A stretch of DNA of 64,000 bases, taken from assembly GCA_963708165.1 (NCBI GenBank), contig OY970187.1, forward strand, positions 3,348,001 to 3,412,000, in the 5' to 3' direction. Numbering within the stretch: position 1 is the stretch's first letter; the number at the start of each line of letters is the position of its first letter. A program made the position numbers and the translations under genes. The notes under the pieces are model-generated. The model was not told the origin of the DNA. It ran no database searches and worked only from the letters and a program-made list of their open reading frames with translations. Source of the DNA: Rubricoccus sp963708165. GTDB lineage: Bacteria; Bacteroidota; Rhodothermia; Rhodothermales; Rubricoccaceae. This document shows, in pieces, positions 26,657 to 34,111 of this stretch.

Positions 26657-29419
26657 TTAGTTGTCATCGCCAGAGGATGGGTCGCCAGAGGCGTCATCGC
26701 CGGAGCGAACGCGAGACGGCATCGCGTCGGGGAAGAGGCGGGCGGCCTCGGTAGCGGCCGCGGAGTCCGGGTAGGTCGCCGCGAGGACGCTCAGCCTCTG
26801 GCGGAGGTCGTCGGTGCGGCCGAGCGTGCTCAGCGCGCGCGCCTCGATCAGGATGGCCTGGGCTACGCGCTCGGCGTCGTCGGGGAAGCGCGTCTGGAAC
26901 CGCTGCGCCTCCAAGAGTGCGAGGTTGGCATCACCCGCGGAGAAGCGCGTCTCGGCCAGGCGAAGCGACGCCTCTGGCGCCAGAGGCCCCGCGGGGTAGC
27001 GGTCGAGCAGGCGGCGCAGCGCGGTCGCGGCGGCGTTGTACTCGCTCATGCCGGTGTAGGCGGCGGCGAGCGTGAGCAGCGCCTGAGGTTCGATCTCGGC
27101 GGGCGTGTTGATCGCCAGAAGAGCTTCGATGCGTTGTGCGGCGAGGGCGTTGTCCCCGGCTTCGAGCGCCACTTCGCCGCGGCGGAGCTGCACGCGGGCG
27201 CGCGCCAGAGGATTGGTCGTCGTGCGCTCGAAGCGCGAGACGGCGTCTTCGAACTCGTCGGCGCGTCCCAGCGCGTCCAGCGCGTAACCCAGGCCTTCCA
27301 GGGCGTCGGCGGCGAAGTCGCTTTCGGGATAGCGCGTAAGGGCGCGGCGGTAGGCCTGCTCGGCGCCTTCGTAGTCCTCGGCGTTGTACCGCGCGTCGCC
27401 TTCGCCGACGAGGGCGCGCGGCGCAATGGCGCTCTGCGGGCGGACCGTCGCGGCGCGGCTGAAGAGCGTCGCGGCTTCCTCGTCGCGCCCGGCTTGGAGA
27501 AGGAGGGCGCCTTCGGAGTAGAGCGCCTCGTCCAAGAGATCACTCGCAGAGAAGTCGGTCGCGAGCTGTTCGTAGCTCGCGATGGCGTCGTCGGTGCGGC
27601 CTTCGGCGGCGTAGGCCTGGGCGGTCTGGAAGAGCGCGTAGTCGCGGCCCTGCCCGCCAGGGGCGTCTTCGGCGGCGCGTTCGTAGACGGCGCGGGCGTC
27701 GGCGAAGCGGCCGAGCGCGAAGTAGCTGTCGGCGAGGCGAAAGAGAGCGTCGGGCCGGTAGGGGACGGCGGCCTGGCTGCCGGTGTACGCCGAGAGGAAG
27801 CGCTCGAACGCATCGGCCGCGGCGCCGTAGTCGCGGCGGCGGAAGTGCGTGTAGGCCAGCGCGTAGCGGGCCGCGTCGGCGCGGGGGTGCTGGCGGTGCG
27901 TGGTCAGAAACTCGCGCAGGATCTCTTCAGCGCGGGCGTACTGCTCGATCTGGAAGGCCGCTTCGCCCGCCCAGAACAGCGCCTCGCCTGCGCGCGGACC
28001 CTCGGGTGCGCCTCTGGCGACGGTCAGCAGCGCCGGGATGGCCTGCTCGTAGTTGCCCGCGCGAAATCTGCCGTAGGCATCCTGAAACGCGATCTCCGCG
28101 CGCGTCTCCGATGTGGCGGCGCCCAGGCTTTCGGCGAGTTCGTACGCCTCGCGGGCCTGCTCAGTGCGTCCGAGCGCGGCAAAGCTCTCGCCCTGCATCC
28201 GGGCGGCCTCGCCCACGAAGGGCTTGTCGCGGAACTCCGTTACGATGCGGCTGAACGCGTCGACGGCCTCCTCGTAGCGGCGGCGCTCGTAGAGCAACAG
28301 TCCGAGTTCGAGCAGGGCTTCGCTGACGTACGCGCCGCTGGTTTGCTCGGAGGCCTCGCGCAAGCGGCGCTCGGCGTCGCCGAGTTGGCCGGTGCGCTTG
28401 AGCGAGAGGCCGATGTAATACGTCGACTCGTGCGCGAGGGCGTCGGCGCCAGAGGCCTCTGGCGTGGCGCCGCGGACGACTTCGAAGAGCGACGCAGCCA
28501 GGCCGTAGTCGCCGCGGTCGTAGGCGATGCGGGCGCGGCCAAACGTAGCGCGGCGGTCGTAGGCCGACGTGTCCTGCACGCGCTCGAATCGGCTCTGTGC
28601 CTCGTCAGGGCGGCCCAAGCGCACGAGCGCTTCGCCTTCGAGAAGGTCAGCGCGTGCCACGTCGTCCCCGCTCAGCGTCGAGCGTCGGCGGGCCGCTTCG
28701 GCTGCGACCTCTTCGTACTGGCCCAGCCGCGCAAACGCCTCGGCGCGCGCCAGCCCGACCTGTTGGTTCTGCGCCGACTCCGGGTAGCGCTCGTTTAACA
28801 GGCCGAACGTCTCTACGACGCCCGTCCAGTTCTCGCGCGAGGCTTCGGTCTCGCCTGCGGCGTAGAGCGCCTCTGGCGCCAGAGGCGTCTCGGCCTCGGC
28901 GGCTTCGAGGAACGACTCGATAGCCGGTCCCGGACGGTCTTGCGCGCGGAACACCAAGCCGAGCAGGTACTGCGCCTCGGCGCGGTCCTCCGGCGGAAGG
29001 TTGCGGTCTAGCGCGTCGTTGAGCGCGCCTTCGGCTTCGGGAAGGCGCCGCGTGGCCCAATAGTAGCGGCCCAAGGCGAGCCGCGCCTGAGAGGCGAACG
29101 GGTGCAGCGGGTAGCTGGTGTCGAACTGCGCGAACAACTCGGCCGCGCCCACGTCGTCGCCAGAGGCGAGCGTCGCCTCGGCCTGGAAGAAGAGGGCCTG
29201 GGGCGCGTGGATGTCGCGCGGGTAGCTCTCGCGGAACTGGGCGAGTGCGCGAGCCGCGGGCGCATACAGGCGCCCGTCGTAGAGCGCGCGGGCGTCGTCG
29301 TAGGCCGCCTCGGCGCGGGCCGGATCGGCGGGGGGAGCCGTCGCGCTGGGGAGCGGCTGAGCGGCGAGAGGTCCGGCGAGGAGAAGCGCGAGGATCGCGG
29401 GCCAGATACGGAGCGACAT
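26657..29419 (-). CDS. Large periplasmic TPR-repeat protein
   Basis: A 920-residue protein with a signal peptide (MSLRIWPAILALLLAGPLAAQ) and at least 20 tetratricopeptide-like helical pairs throughout, in the YbgF/BamD style (for example YPRDIHAPQALFFQAEATLASGD split across two repeats). It ends in an acidic SGDDASGDPSSGDDN tail, partly repeat-encoded. It is the first gene of the operon TPR-barrel-SPOR-ExbB-ExbD, a layout known in Bacteroidota genomes. A scaffold or secretion role is inferred. A C-rich leader and a TAGTTTCG box precede it. Confidence 0.85.
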   Translation of the reverse strand: MSLRIWPAILALLLAGPLAAQPLPSATAPPADPARAEAAYDDARALYDGRLYAPAARALAQFRESYPRDIHAPQALFFQAEATLASGDDVGAAELFAQFDTSYPLHPFASQARLALGRYYWATRRLPEAEGALNDALDRNLPPEDRAEAQYLLGLVFRAQDRPGPAIESFLEAAEAETPLAPEALYAAGETEASRENWTGVVETFGLLNERYPESAQNQQVGLARAEAFARLGQYEEVAAEAARRRSTLSGDDVARADLLEGEALVRLGRPDEAQSRFERVQDTSAYDRRATFGRARIAYDRGDYGLAASLFEVVRGATPEASGADALAHESTYYIGLSLKRTGQLGDAERRLREASEQTSGAYVSEALLELGLLLYERRRYEEAVDAFSRIVTEFRDKPFVGEAARMQGESFAALGRTEQAREAYELAESLGAATSETRAEIAFQDAYGRFRAGNYEQAIPALLTVARGAPEGPRAGEALFWAGEAAFQIEQYARAEEILREFLTTHRQHPRADAARYALAYTHFRRRDYGAAADAFERFLSAYTGSQAAVPYRPDALFRLADSYFALGRFADARAVYERAAEDAPGGQGRDYALFQTAQAYAAEGRTDDAIASYEQLATDFSASDLLDEALYSEGALLLQAGRDEEAATLFSRAATVRPQSAIAPRALVGEGDARYNAEDYEGAEQAYRRALTRYPESDFAADALEGLGYALDALGRADEFEDAVSRFERTTTNPLARARVQLRRGEVALEAGDNALAAQRIEALLAINTPAEIEPQALLTLAAAYTGMSEYNAAATALRRLLDRYPAGPLAPEASLRLAETRFSAGDANLALLEAQRFQTRFPDDAERVAQAILIEARALSTLGRTDDLRQRLSVLAATYPDSAAATEAARLFPDAMPSRVRSGDDASGDPSSGDDN

Positions 29420-29451
29420 GCGGCGGGGAGAGGGGAGGGGGCCGGGGCGCC

Positions 29452-29459
29452 CGAAACTA
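29452..29459 (-). promoter_or_regulatory. Candidate -7 box (TAGTTTCG) of the envelope operon
   Basis: TAGTTTCG on the minus strand, 33 bp before the TPR start. The identical octamer precedes lepA (41644-41651). Confidence 0.45.
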
Positions 29460-29614
29460 CGGGGCGCCGCCGTCCCAACGCAGAACGGGGCGTGAAGGTG
29501 CGCAGCGTGTCACATCTGCCTCTGGCGCCACCACCCAATCGTGGACGTTTCGGGCGCCAGAGGCTGCAAACCGCTAGAGGACGAGTGCCGCCAGAGGCGA
29601 CATACCGCCAGAGG

Positions 29615-31423
29615 CTAGGCCTCTGGCGCGAGGCGGGCCGCCAGGGCTTCGGCCTCGTCCACGAGCGCGGCGATGGCGTCCAGCCCGCGGTCCCAGAAGC
29701 CGGGGTCGCGCAGGTCGATGCCCAGCTTGGCGACGAGCACGTGCGGGTAGTCCGAGCCGCCCGCGCGCAAGAGGTCGACGTACTGTTCGGCAAAGGCGGG
29801 GCCAACTTCGAGGTACTTGGCGTAGAGCGCGAGTACGAGCAGTTCGCCGAACGCGTAGGCGTAGACGTAGCCCGGCGTGTGCACAAAGTGCGGGATGTAG
29901 CTCCACCACGCGGCGTAGCCGTCGGTGAGTTCTACGGCGTCGCCGTACATGGCGCGCTGGGTGCGCATCCAGTGCGTGGCGAAGTCCTCTGGCGTGAGCT
30001 CGCCCGCGGTGCGGCGGTGCTCGTGGATCGCGGCCTCGAACCGGTTCATCGTTACCTGGCGGAAGACGGTCGCCATCGTGTCGTCGATCTTTTCGACGAG
30101 CATCGCGAGGCGGTCGGCGTCGTTGTCCAGCGTTTTGAGGACGCGCTGGAACGTCAGCATCTCGCCGAAGACGCTCGCGGTCTCGGCCGTCGTCAGCGGC
30201 GTGTCGGCGTGGAAGACGCCCTGATCCCGCGAGAGGTACTGGTGCACGCCGTGGCCCAGTTCGTGGGCGAGCGTGGACACGTCGCGCAGCTTGCCGTCGT
30301 AGTTGAGCAGGATGTACGGGTGAATACTGGGCACGGCGCCGTGCGAGAACGCCCCGCCGCGCTTGCCGGGCGCGGGCGGCGCGTCGATCCAGCCGTCGAA
30401 GAAGAGGGCCGCGATGCGGCCCATCTCGGGGTGGAAGTCGCCGTAGGCCTCCAGAACCGTCGTTTTGGCCTCGTCGAAGGGCACGAACGTGTCGGCCTCG
30501 CCCAGCGGGGCGTAGCGGTCGTAGTCCTTCATCTCGCGCAGACCGAGGAGCCGACGCTTGAGGTCATAGAAGCGCTGCGCCAAGTCGTAACGACCCGTCA
30601 CGGCGGTGATAAGCGCGTTTACGCTCTCGGCGTCGGTTTCGTTGGACTCGTGGCGCGAGGCGTCCCACTCGTCGTAGCCGCGCAGGCCGTCCGAGCTGGC
30701 CTTGTCGGCCAGGATGGTGTTGAAGACGTAGGTCAGCGGACGCGAGAGGTCGCCCAGGCCTTCGGTGATCGCGCCAGAGGCTCGGCGGCGCACGTTGCGG
30801 TCGGCGTCGTGCAGGCGCGTGAGCACTTTTTGCAGCGGAAGCTCTTCGCCCTCGAACGTGAAGCGGGCGGCGCCCAGCGTCTCGTCGAAGAAGCGGTTCC
30901 AGGCGCTCCAGCCGGTCACGGCTTTTTCCGAGAGGATCTTCTCTTCGGGCTCGCTCAGCACGTGGTCGCGGGCGTCCAGTTTGAGCTCCAGGCTGTGGCG
31001 GAAACCCGCCAGAGGCGCGGCGTCGAGCAGGCCTCTGGCGCGAGACTCGTCCATCTCGGCCCACTCCACGTCGAAAAACAGCAGCGACTGGCTGATGCGG
31101 GTGTACGCCTCGCGCACGCGCTGCAGAAGTCCGCCGCTGGCGGCGTTTTCCGTGTCCACACTCCACGCGAGGTAGACATAGGTATAGGCGCGGCCCGCGC
31201 GGTCGTAAATCTCGCCCAAGGTGCCCAGAGCCTCCGCCAGAGGCTCGGCCTCTAGCGATGCGATGCGGCCTCTGTAGGTCTCGCCGAACTGCGCGGCATC
31301 GGCTTCGGTGGTTTCGAGTGCGGCGTCGAGGGCGTCGACGGAGGGGTAGAGGTCGGTAAGGTCCCAGCGGACGCTCTCGGCGCCGGTCGTGGGGGAGAGG
31401 GCGGTGGCCTCGGTGGAGGACAT
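29615..31423 (-). CDS. pepF: Oligoendopeptidase F (M3 family zinc peptidase)
   Basis: A 602-residue cytoplasmic metallopeptidase of normal family length. The zinc motif HELGHGVH lies near residue 386, followed by ETASVFGEML, which supplies the third ligand Glu. It should degrade 7- to 17-residue peptides. The ATG at 31423 (MSSTEATALS) is chosen; eleven further upstream codons are unsupported. The protein ends LAPEA, so a repeat copy supplies the C-terminus and the TAG stop lies just after it. Confidence 0.92.
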   Translation of the reverse strand: MSSTEATALSPTTGAESVRWDLTDLYPSVDALDAALETTEADAAQFGETYRGRIASLEAEPLAEALGTLGEIYDRAGRAYTYVYLAWSVDTENAASGGLLQRVREAYTRISQSLLFFDVEWAEMDESRARGLLDAAPLAGFRHSLELKLDARDHVLSEPEEKILSEKAVTGWSAWNRFFDETLGAARFTFEGEELPLQKVLTRLHDADRNVRRRASGAITEGLGDLSRPLTYVFNTILADKASSDGLRGYDEWDASRHESNETDAESVNALITAVTGRYDLAQRFYDLKRRLLGLREMKDYDRYAPLGEADTFVPFDEAKTTVLEAYGDFHPEMGRIAALFFDGWIDAPPAPGKRGGAFSHGAVPSIHPYILLNYDGKLRDVSTLAHELGHGVHQYLSRDQGVFHADTPLTTAETASVFGEMLTFQRVLKTLDNDADRLAMLVEKIDDTMATVFRQVTMNRFEAAIHEHRRTAGELTPEDFATHWMRTQRAMYGDAVELTDGYAAWWSYIPHFVHTPGYVYAYAFGELLVLALYAKYLEVGPAFAEQYVDLLRAGGSDYPHVLVAKLGIDLRDPGFWDRGLDAIAALVDEAEALAARLAPEA

Positions 31424-31463
31424 GAACAAATCAGGTGTGGACGAGAAAAGGGGCACAAATGTG

Positions 31464-31483
31464 GCCTCTGGCGCCTATCTTGG
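31464..31483 (+). promoter_or_regulatory. Decamer plus -7 box (TATCTTGG) upstream of brxC
   Basis: GCCTCTGGCG (31464-31473) ends 2 bp before TATCTTGG (31476-31483), about 70 bp ahead of the brxC ATG. It has the same spacing as at 12405, 19530 and 42455. Confidence 0.5.
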
Positions 31484-31552
31484 CATTCCGGCGCGGCGCT
31501 TGTGGAAGCTACGCCTGCCCGGCCCCCGGTCCCTTCTGATTCGACTCTCTTC

Positions 31553-31897
31553 ATGGCCAACGTCACCGAACTCAAGACAAAAGACGATGTCGCCGCGATG
31601 CTCGATGCCTCGCGCGAGCACCCCGTCGCCCTTCTCAAGCACTCTGTCGCCTGCCCGATCTCCGCCAGAGGCCAGGAGCAGTTCGTCGGCCTCGAAGGCG
31701 AGGGCGATCCCAAGCTGTACGCCGTCGTGGTGCAGTACGCCCGCGACCTGTCCGGTTACTTGGCGGAGACTCTCGGCGTCAAGCACGAGACGCCGCAGGC
31801 CATCATCCTCAAGGATGGCGAGCCTGCTGAGGTGTTCAACCACCACCACATCAAGACAGACGTTCTCCGCGAGGCCGCTCAGAAAACCGCCGCCTAG
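31553..31897 (+). CDS. brxC: Monothiol bacilliredoxin (BrxC/YtxJ family)
   Basis: A 114-residue thioredoxin-fold protein with the single-cysteine motif KHSVACPIS (Cys about residue 34) and no second Cys, the signature of YtxJ/BrxC. Relatives reduce or accept mixed disulfides with low-molecular-weight thiols. ISARG after the Cys is repeat-encoded (TCC GCC AGA GGC). The start is ATG 31553, one of two in-frame choices; the other (31502) has no support. It is followed 12 bp later by a redox lipoprotein gene. Confidence 0.85.
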   Translation: MANVTELKTKDDVAAMLDASREHPVALLKHSVACPISARGQEQFVGLEGEGDPKLYAVVVQYARDLSGYLAETLGVKHETPQAIILKDGEPAEVFNHHHIKTDVLREAAQKTAA

Positions 31898-31909
31898 ACC
31901 CCGTTCCGC

Positions 31910-32773
31910 GTGACCCGCCGTTCGCTCCTGCTCCTCGTGTCGTTTGCGCTGCCTCTGGCGGCGTGCATGGAAACAGAAGCACCTGCGCCAGAGACTCCCG
32001 CCTCGGGCCTGGCGGCGCCGACGTGGGAGATGAGCGGCCCCGGCGGCACGTTTTCATTGGCAGACGCGGCGGGCCGAGCCGTCGTGCTCCAGTTCGGCCC
32101 GTCGGAGCCCGGCGGGTGGGCCGCGCTGGAAAGCGCGCACCTGGACCTCGAAGCCGCAGGCGCGCTCGTCGTCGGTGCGGTCACCGATGGGGGCACGGTG
32201 CAGCTTCCGTTTGCCACGGTCTCCGACCCGGGTGCCGAGATCGCCGACCGCTATGGCTACGCCGGGCGCCCGCTCGTGGTCGTCATCGACGCCGACGGGC
32301 GCTTGCGGTCGCGCTCGGAAAACGTGACGACGACGGACCAGTTTTTCGACCTCGCCGCAAGCGCGCTGCTCGAAGCCGACGACGTGGAGACGCCTCTGGC
32401 GGCGGCCTCGGAAACGCGCGAGCCGCAGGCGCTGGCGCCAGAGGCCGTCGCTACCAAGGTGCGCGAGGGCGCGGCCCTGTTTGACCTCCGCGGCAGCGCC
32501 GCACAAGAGGCCGACGGCGCGATCCCCAACGCGTTCGTGTGCGCCGTCGGCGAGTTCACGCCCGACGTGCTGCCTCTCAACGCGCTCACGCCGGTCATCC
32601 TCGCGGGCCCCGGCGCGCCAGAGGCGGCCTCGTGGGCCATCGAGTGGGGCTTCCAGACGGTCTACGTCGTCGAGGACGCCGCGCCTCTGGCGGACCGCGA
32701 TGCCGAGGCGTTTGCGCCAGAGGTGCCTGTGCCGGAAAGCCGTCTGCCCAACCGCCGCCGCGCGATCGGTTAG
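31910..32773 (+). CDS. Lipoprotein with thioredoxin-like and rhodanese-like domains
   Basis: A 287-residue lipoprotein with lipobox LAAC (Cys about 19). An N-terminal AhpC/thioredoxin-like region follows (WEMSGPGGTFSLADAAGRAVVLQFGPSEPGG, split by length; no active-site Cys where CxxC is expected). Then comes a rhodanese-like half with GAALFDLRGSAAQEADGAIPNAFVC, lacking a clear catalytic loop. The start is GTG 31910, 12 bp after brxC, so a shared transcript is likely. Loss of catalytic cysteines suggests a binding or structural rather than an enzymatic role. Confidence 0.65.
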   Translation: MTRRSLLLLVSFALPLAACMETEAPAPETPASGLAAPTWEMSGPGGTFSLADAAGRAVVLQFGPSEPGGWAALESAHLDLEAAGALVVGAVTDGGTVQLPFATVSDPGAEIADRYGYAGRPLVVVIDADGRLRSRSENVTTTDQFFDLAASALLEADDVETPLAAASETREPQALAPEAVATKVREGAALFDLRGSAAQEADGAIPNAFVCAVGEFTPDVLPLNALTPVILAGPGAPEAASWAIEWGFQTVYVVEDAAPLADRDAEAFAPEVPVPESRLPNRRRAIG

Positions 32774-33105
32774 TCCGGCCGAAGGCTGGGAATAGGCGCG
32801 CCGTGGCCCTGGAAGTCCGCGCCCCACTCGTTCGACACGCGAGCCGGGGCACGTCCGCTGGCCTCTGGCGACTCGTCTCCGTTCGGCATCTCAACGACGA
32901 CTGAGATGGGCAGGGCAGAGGGGCCTTGCGGACCGGATCGGAAATCGTGGTAGACCTCGCGCACGACGTAGACATCCATGCGGTCGGTCACAAACACACG
33001 GACGGTGCTGCCGAGCGCTGGGATCTCGTAGAACTGCTGGCGGAACAGCTGCCGGTAGGGCTCCGACGCCTCGGGCGTGTGGAGGTAGACGGTAACAGGA
33101 ATCAT
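32770..33105 (-). CDS. Conserved-looking hypothetical protein, 111 aa
   Basis: A 111-residue cytoplasmic protein starting MIPVTVYLHTPEASEPYRQLFRQQFYEIPALGSTVRVFV, which alternates strands and helices like a small alpha/beta domain; the tail after about residue 75 is Pro/Gly-rich. It overlaps the stop of the convergent lipoprotein gene by four bases. I recognise no family. PEAS (11-14) is repeat-encoded. Confidence 0.55.
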   Translation of the reverse strand: MIPVTVYLHTPEASEPYRQLFRQQFYEIPALGSTVRVFVTDRMDVYVVREVYHDFRSGPQGPSALPISVVVEMPNGDESPEASGRAPARVSNEWGADFQGHGAPIPSLRPD

Positions 33106-33153
33106 GAGACCGGGGAAGGTGGCGCCAGAGGCTCAGACGAGCCTCTGGCGAGG

Positions 33154-33238
33154 TGCCGGAAACGGGACTTGAACCCGCAAGGAGCGGAGGCTCCGGCAGA
33201 TTTTAAGTCTGCTGCGTTTACCATTTCGCCATTCCGGC
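33154..33238 (-). tRNA. tRNA-Leu (TAA)
   Basis: An 85-nt class II tRNA: acceptor GCCGGAA/TTCCGGC, anticodon loop ACTTAAAAT with anticodon TAA, a long variable arm (GCCGGAGCCTCCGCTCCTT region), T-loop GTTCAAGTC, and discriminator A. CCA is not encoded. Confidence 0.96.
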
Positions 33239-33245
33239 CGCGCGC

Positions 33246-33253
33246 CAAAGGTA
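33246..33253 (-). promoter_or_regulatory. -7 box (TACCTTTG) of tRNA-Leu
   Basis: A perfect TAnnTTTG match on the minus strand, 7 bp before the tRNA 5' end. No decamer lies next to this one. Confidence 0.7.
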
Positions 33254-33267
33254 GAGACGCCCGGCGG

Positions 33268-33275
33268 TACCTTGC
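33268..33275 (+). promoter_or_regulatory. Candidate -7 box (TACCTTGC) of cdd
   Basis: TACCTTGC ends 3 bp before the ATG at 33279, so the transcript would be leaderless or start inside the gene. It lies on the opposite strand from the tRNA-Leu promoter, 15 bp away. Confidence 0.4.
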
Positions 33276-33278
33276 GCG

Positions 33279-34037
33279 ATGGATCATGATGCTCTTCGCA
33301 CGTTCGCACGACGCACCGCCGACCGCTCGGTCGTCACGTTTTCCAAAACGCCCGTCGGCGTGGCGCTGCTGCTGACCGACGGCACCGTGGTGACGGGTGC
33401 CCGCGTCGAGAGCGCGTCGTACCCGCTCACCATTCCTGCGCTCCAGGCGGCGTGGGCGCGCGCGCGCGCCGCAGGTCGGTCCGATATCGTAGCCGTGGCG
33501 GCGAGTAGGCCTCTGGCGCCCGCCGAACTCACGTTCCTCTCGGCCGACACGCGCCGCCGCTGGCGCGAGGTCGATGGCGAGATTGCGGCCGTGGACGGCA
33601 TCGCCCTTCATGCGCCGACGGTCTCGCTTTCGGGTCTACAAGAGGCCTCTGGCGATGGGTTCGCGGCGGCACTCGCCGCGGCAAAACGCGCGCACGCGCC
33701 TGTCTCGGGCTTCCCTGTCGGCTGCGTGATCGAAACCGCCAGAGGCTGGGTGGCAGGCTGCAACGTGGAACACGCCGCCGACTGGACGCGCGGCCTCTGC
33801 GCCGAACGCGTCGCGCTCGCTGCGGCCATCGCTGAAGGCGCAGGCGAGATCACACGCATCTGGCTCGCGTGCCCCAAAGCGCCCGGCGCGACGCCCTGCG
33901 GTGGCTGCCGTCAACTCCTTTCCGAGCACGCCCCCGGCGCCGAGGTCCACATCTGGAACGGCGACGACGCGCCGCTGCTCACGTCGCCCGGCGATCTTCT
34001 CCCCGGAGCGTTCGACGCCTCCCGTCTCGCCGCATGA
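33279..34037 (+). CDS. cdd: Cytidine deaminase, two-domain form
   Basis: A 252-residue enzyme converting cytidine to uridine. The C-terminal domain (about 130-252) has the full zinc site: CNVEHAADWTRGLCAERVAL with Cys and Glu, and PCGGCRQLL with two Cys. The N-terminal domain (about 1-115) keeps the fold pattern (VGVALLLTDGTVVTGARVES) but no zinc ligands. Two-domain CDAs like E. coli Cdd also have one catalytic and one inert half, but there the catalytic half is N-terminal. GLQEASGDGF and VIETARGW carry repeat copies. Confidence 0.85.
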   Translation: MDHDALRTFARRTADRSVVTFSKTPVGVALLLTDGTVVTGARVESASYPLTIPALQAAWARARAAGRSDIVAVAASRPLAPAELTFLSADTRRRWREVDGEIAAVDGIALHAPTVSLSGLQEASGDGFAAALAAAKRAHAPVSGFPVGCVIETARGWVAGCNVEHAADWTRGLCAERVALAAAIAEGAGEITRIWLACPKAPGATPCGGCRQLLSEHAPGAEVHIWNGDDAPLLTSPGDLLPGAFDASRLAA

Positions 34038-34111
34038 CTGCGCCGTACGAACGCCCCGGCGCCTGCGTTGGCCTCGCCTCTGGCGACGCCGCCAGAGGCC
34101 GCCGCTAACTC

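Noticed and set aside
26426..28798. 790-codon open frame on the plus strand
   Set aside because: It is antisense to the TPR gene, with no motif or codon pattern of its own; GC-rich DNA routinely leaves long antisense frames open.
29102..31255. 717-codon open frame on the plus strand
   Set aside because: Antisense to the TPR gene and pepF; no recognisable product.
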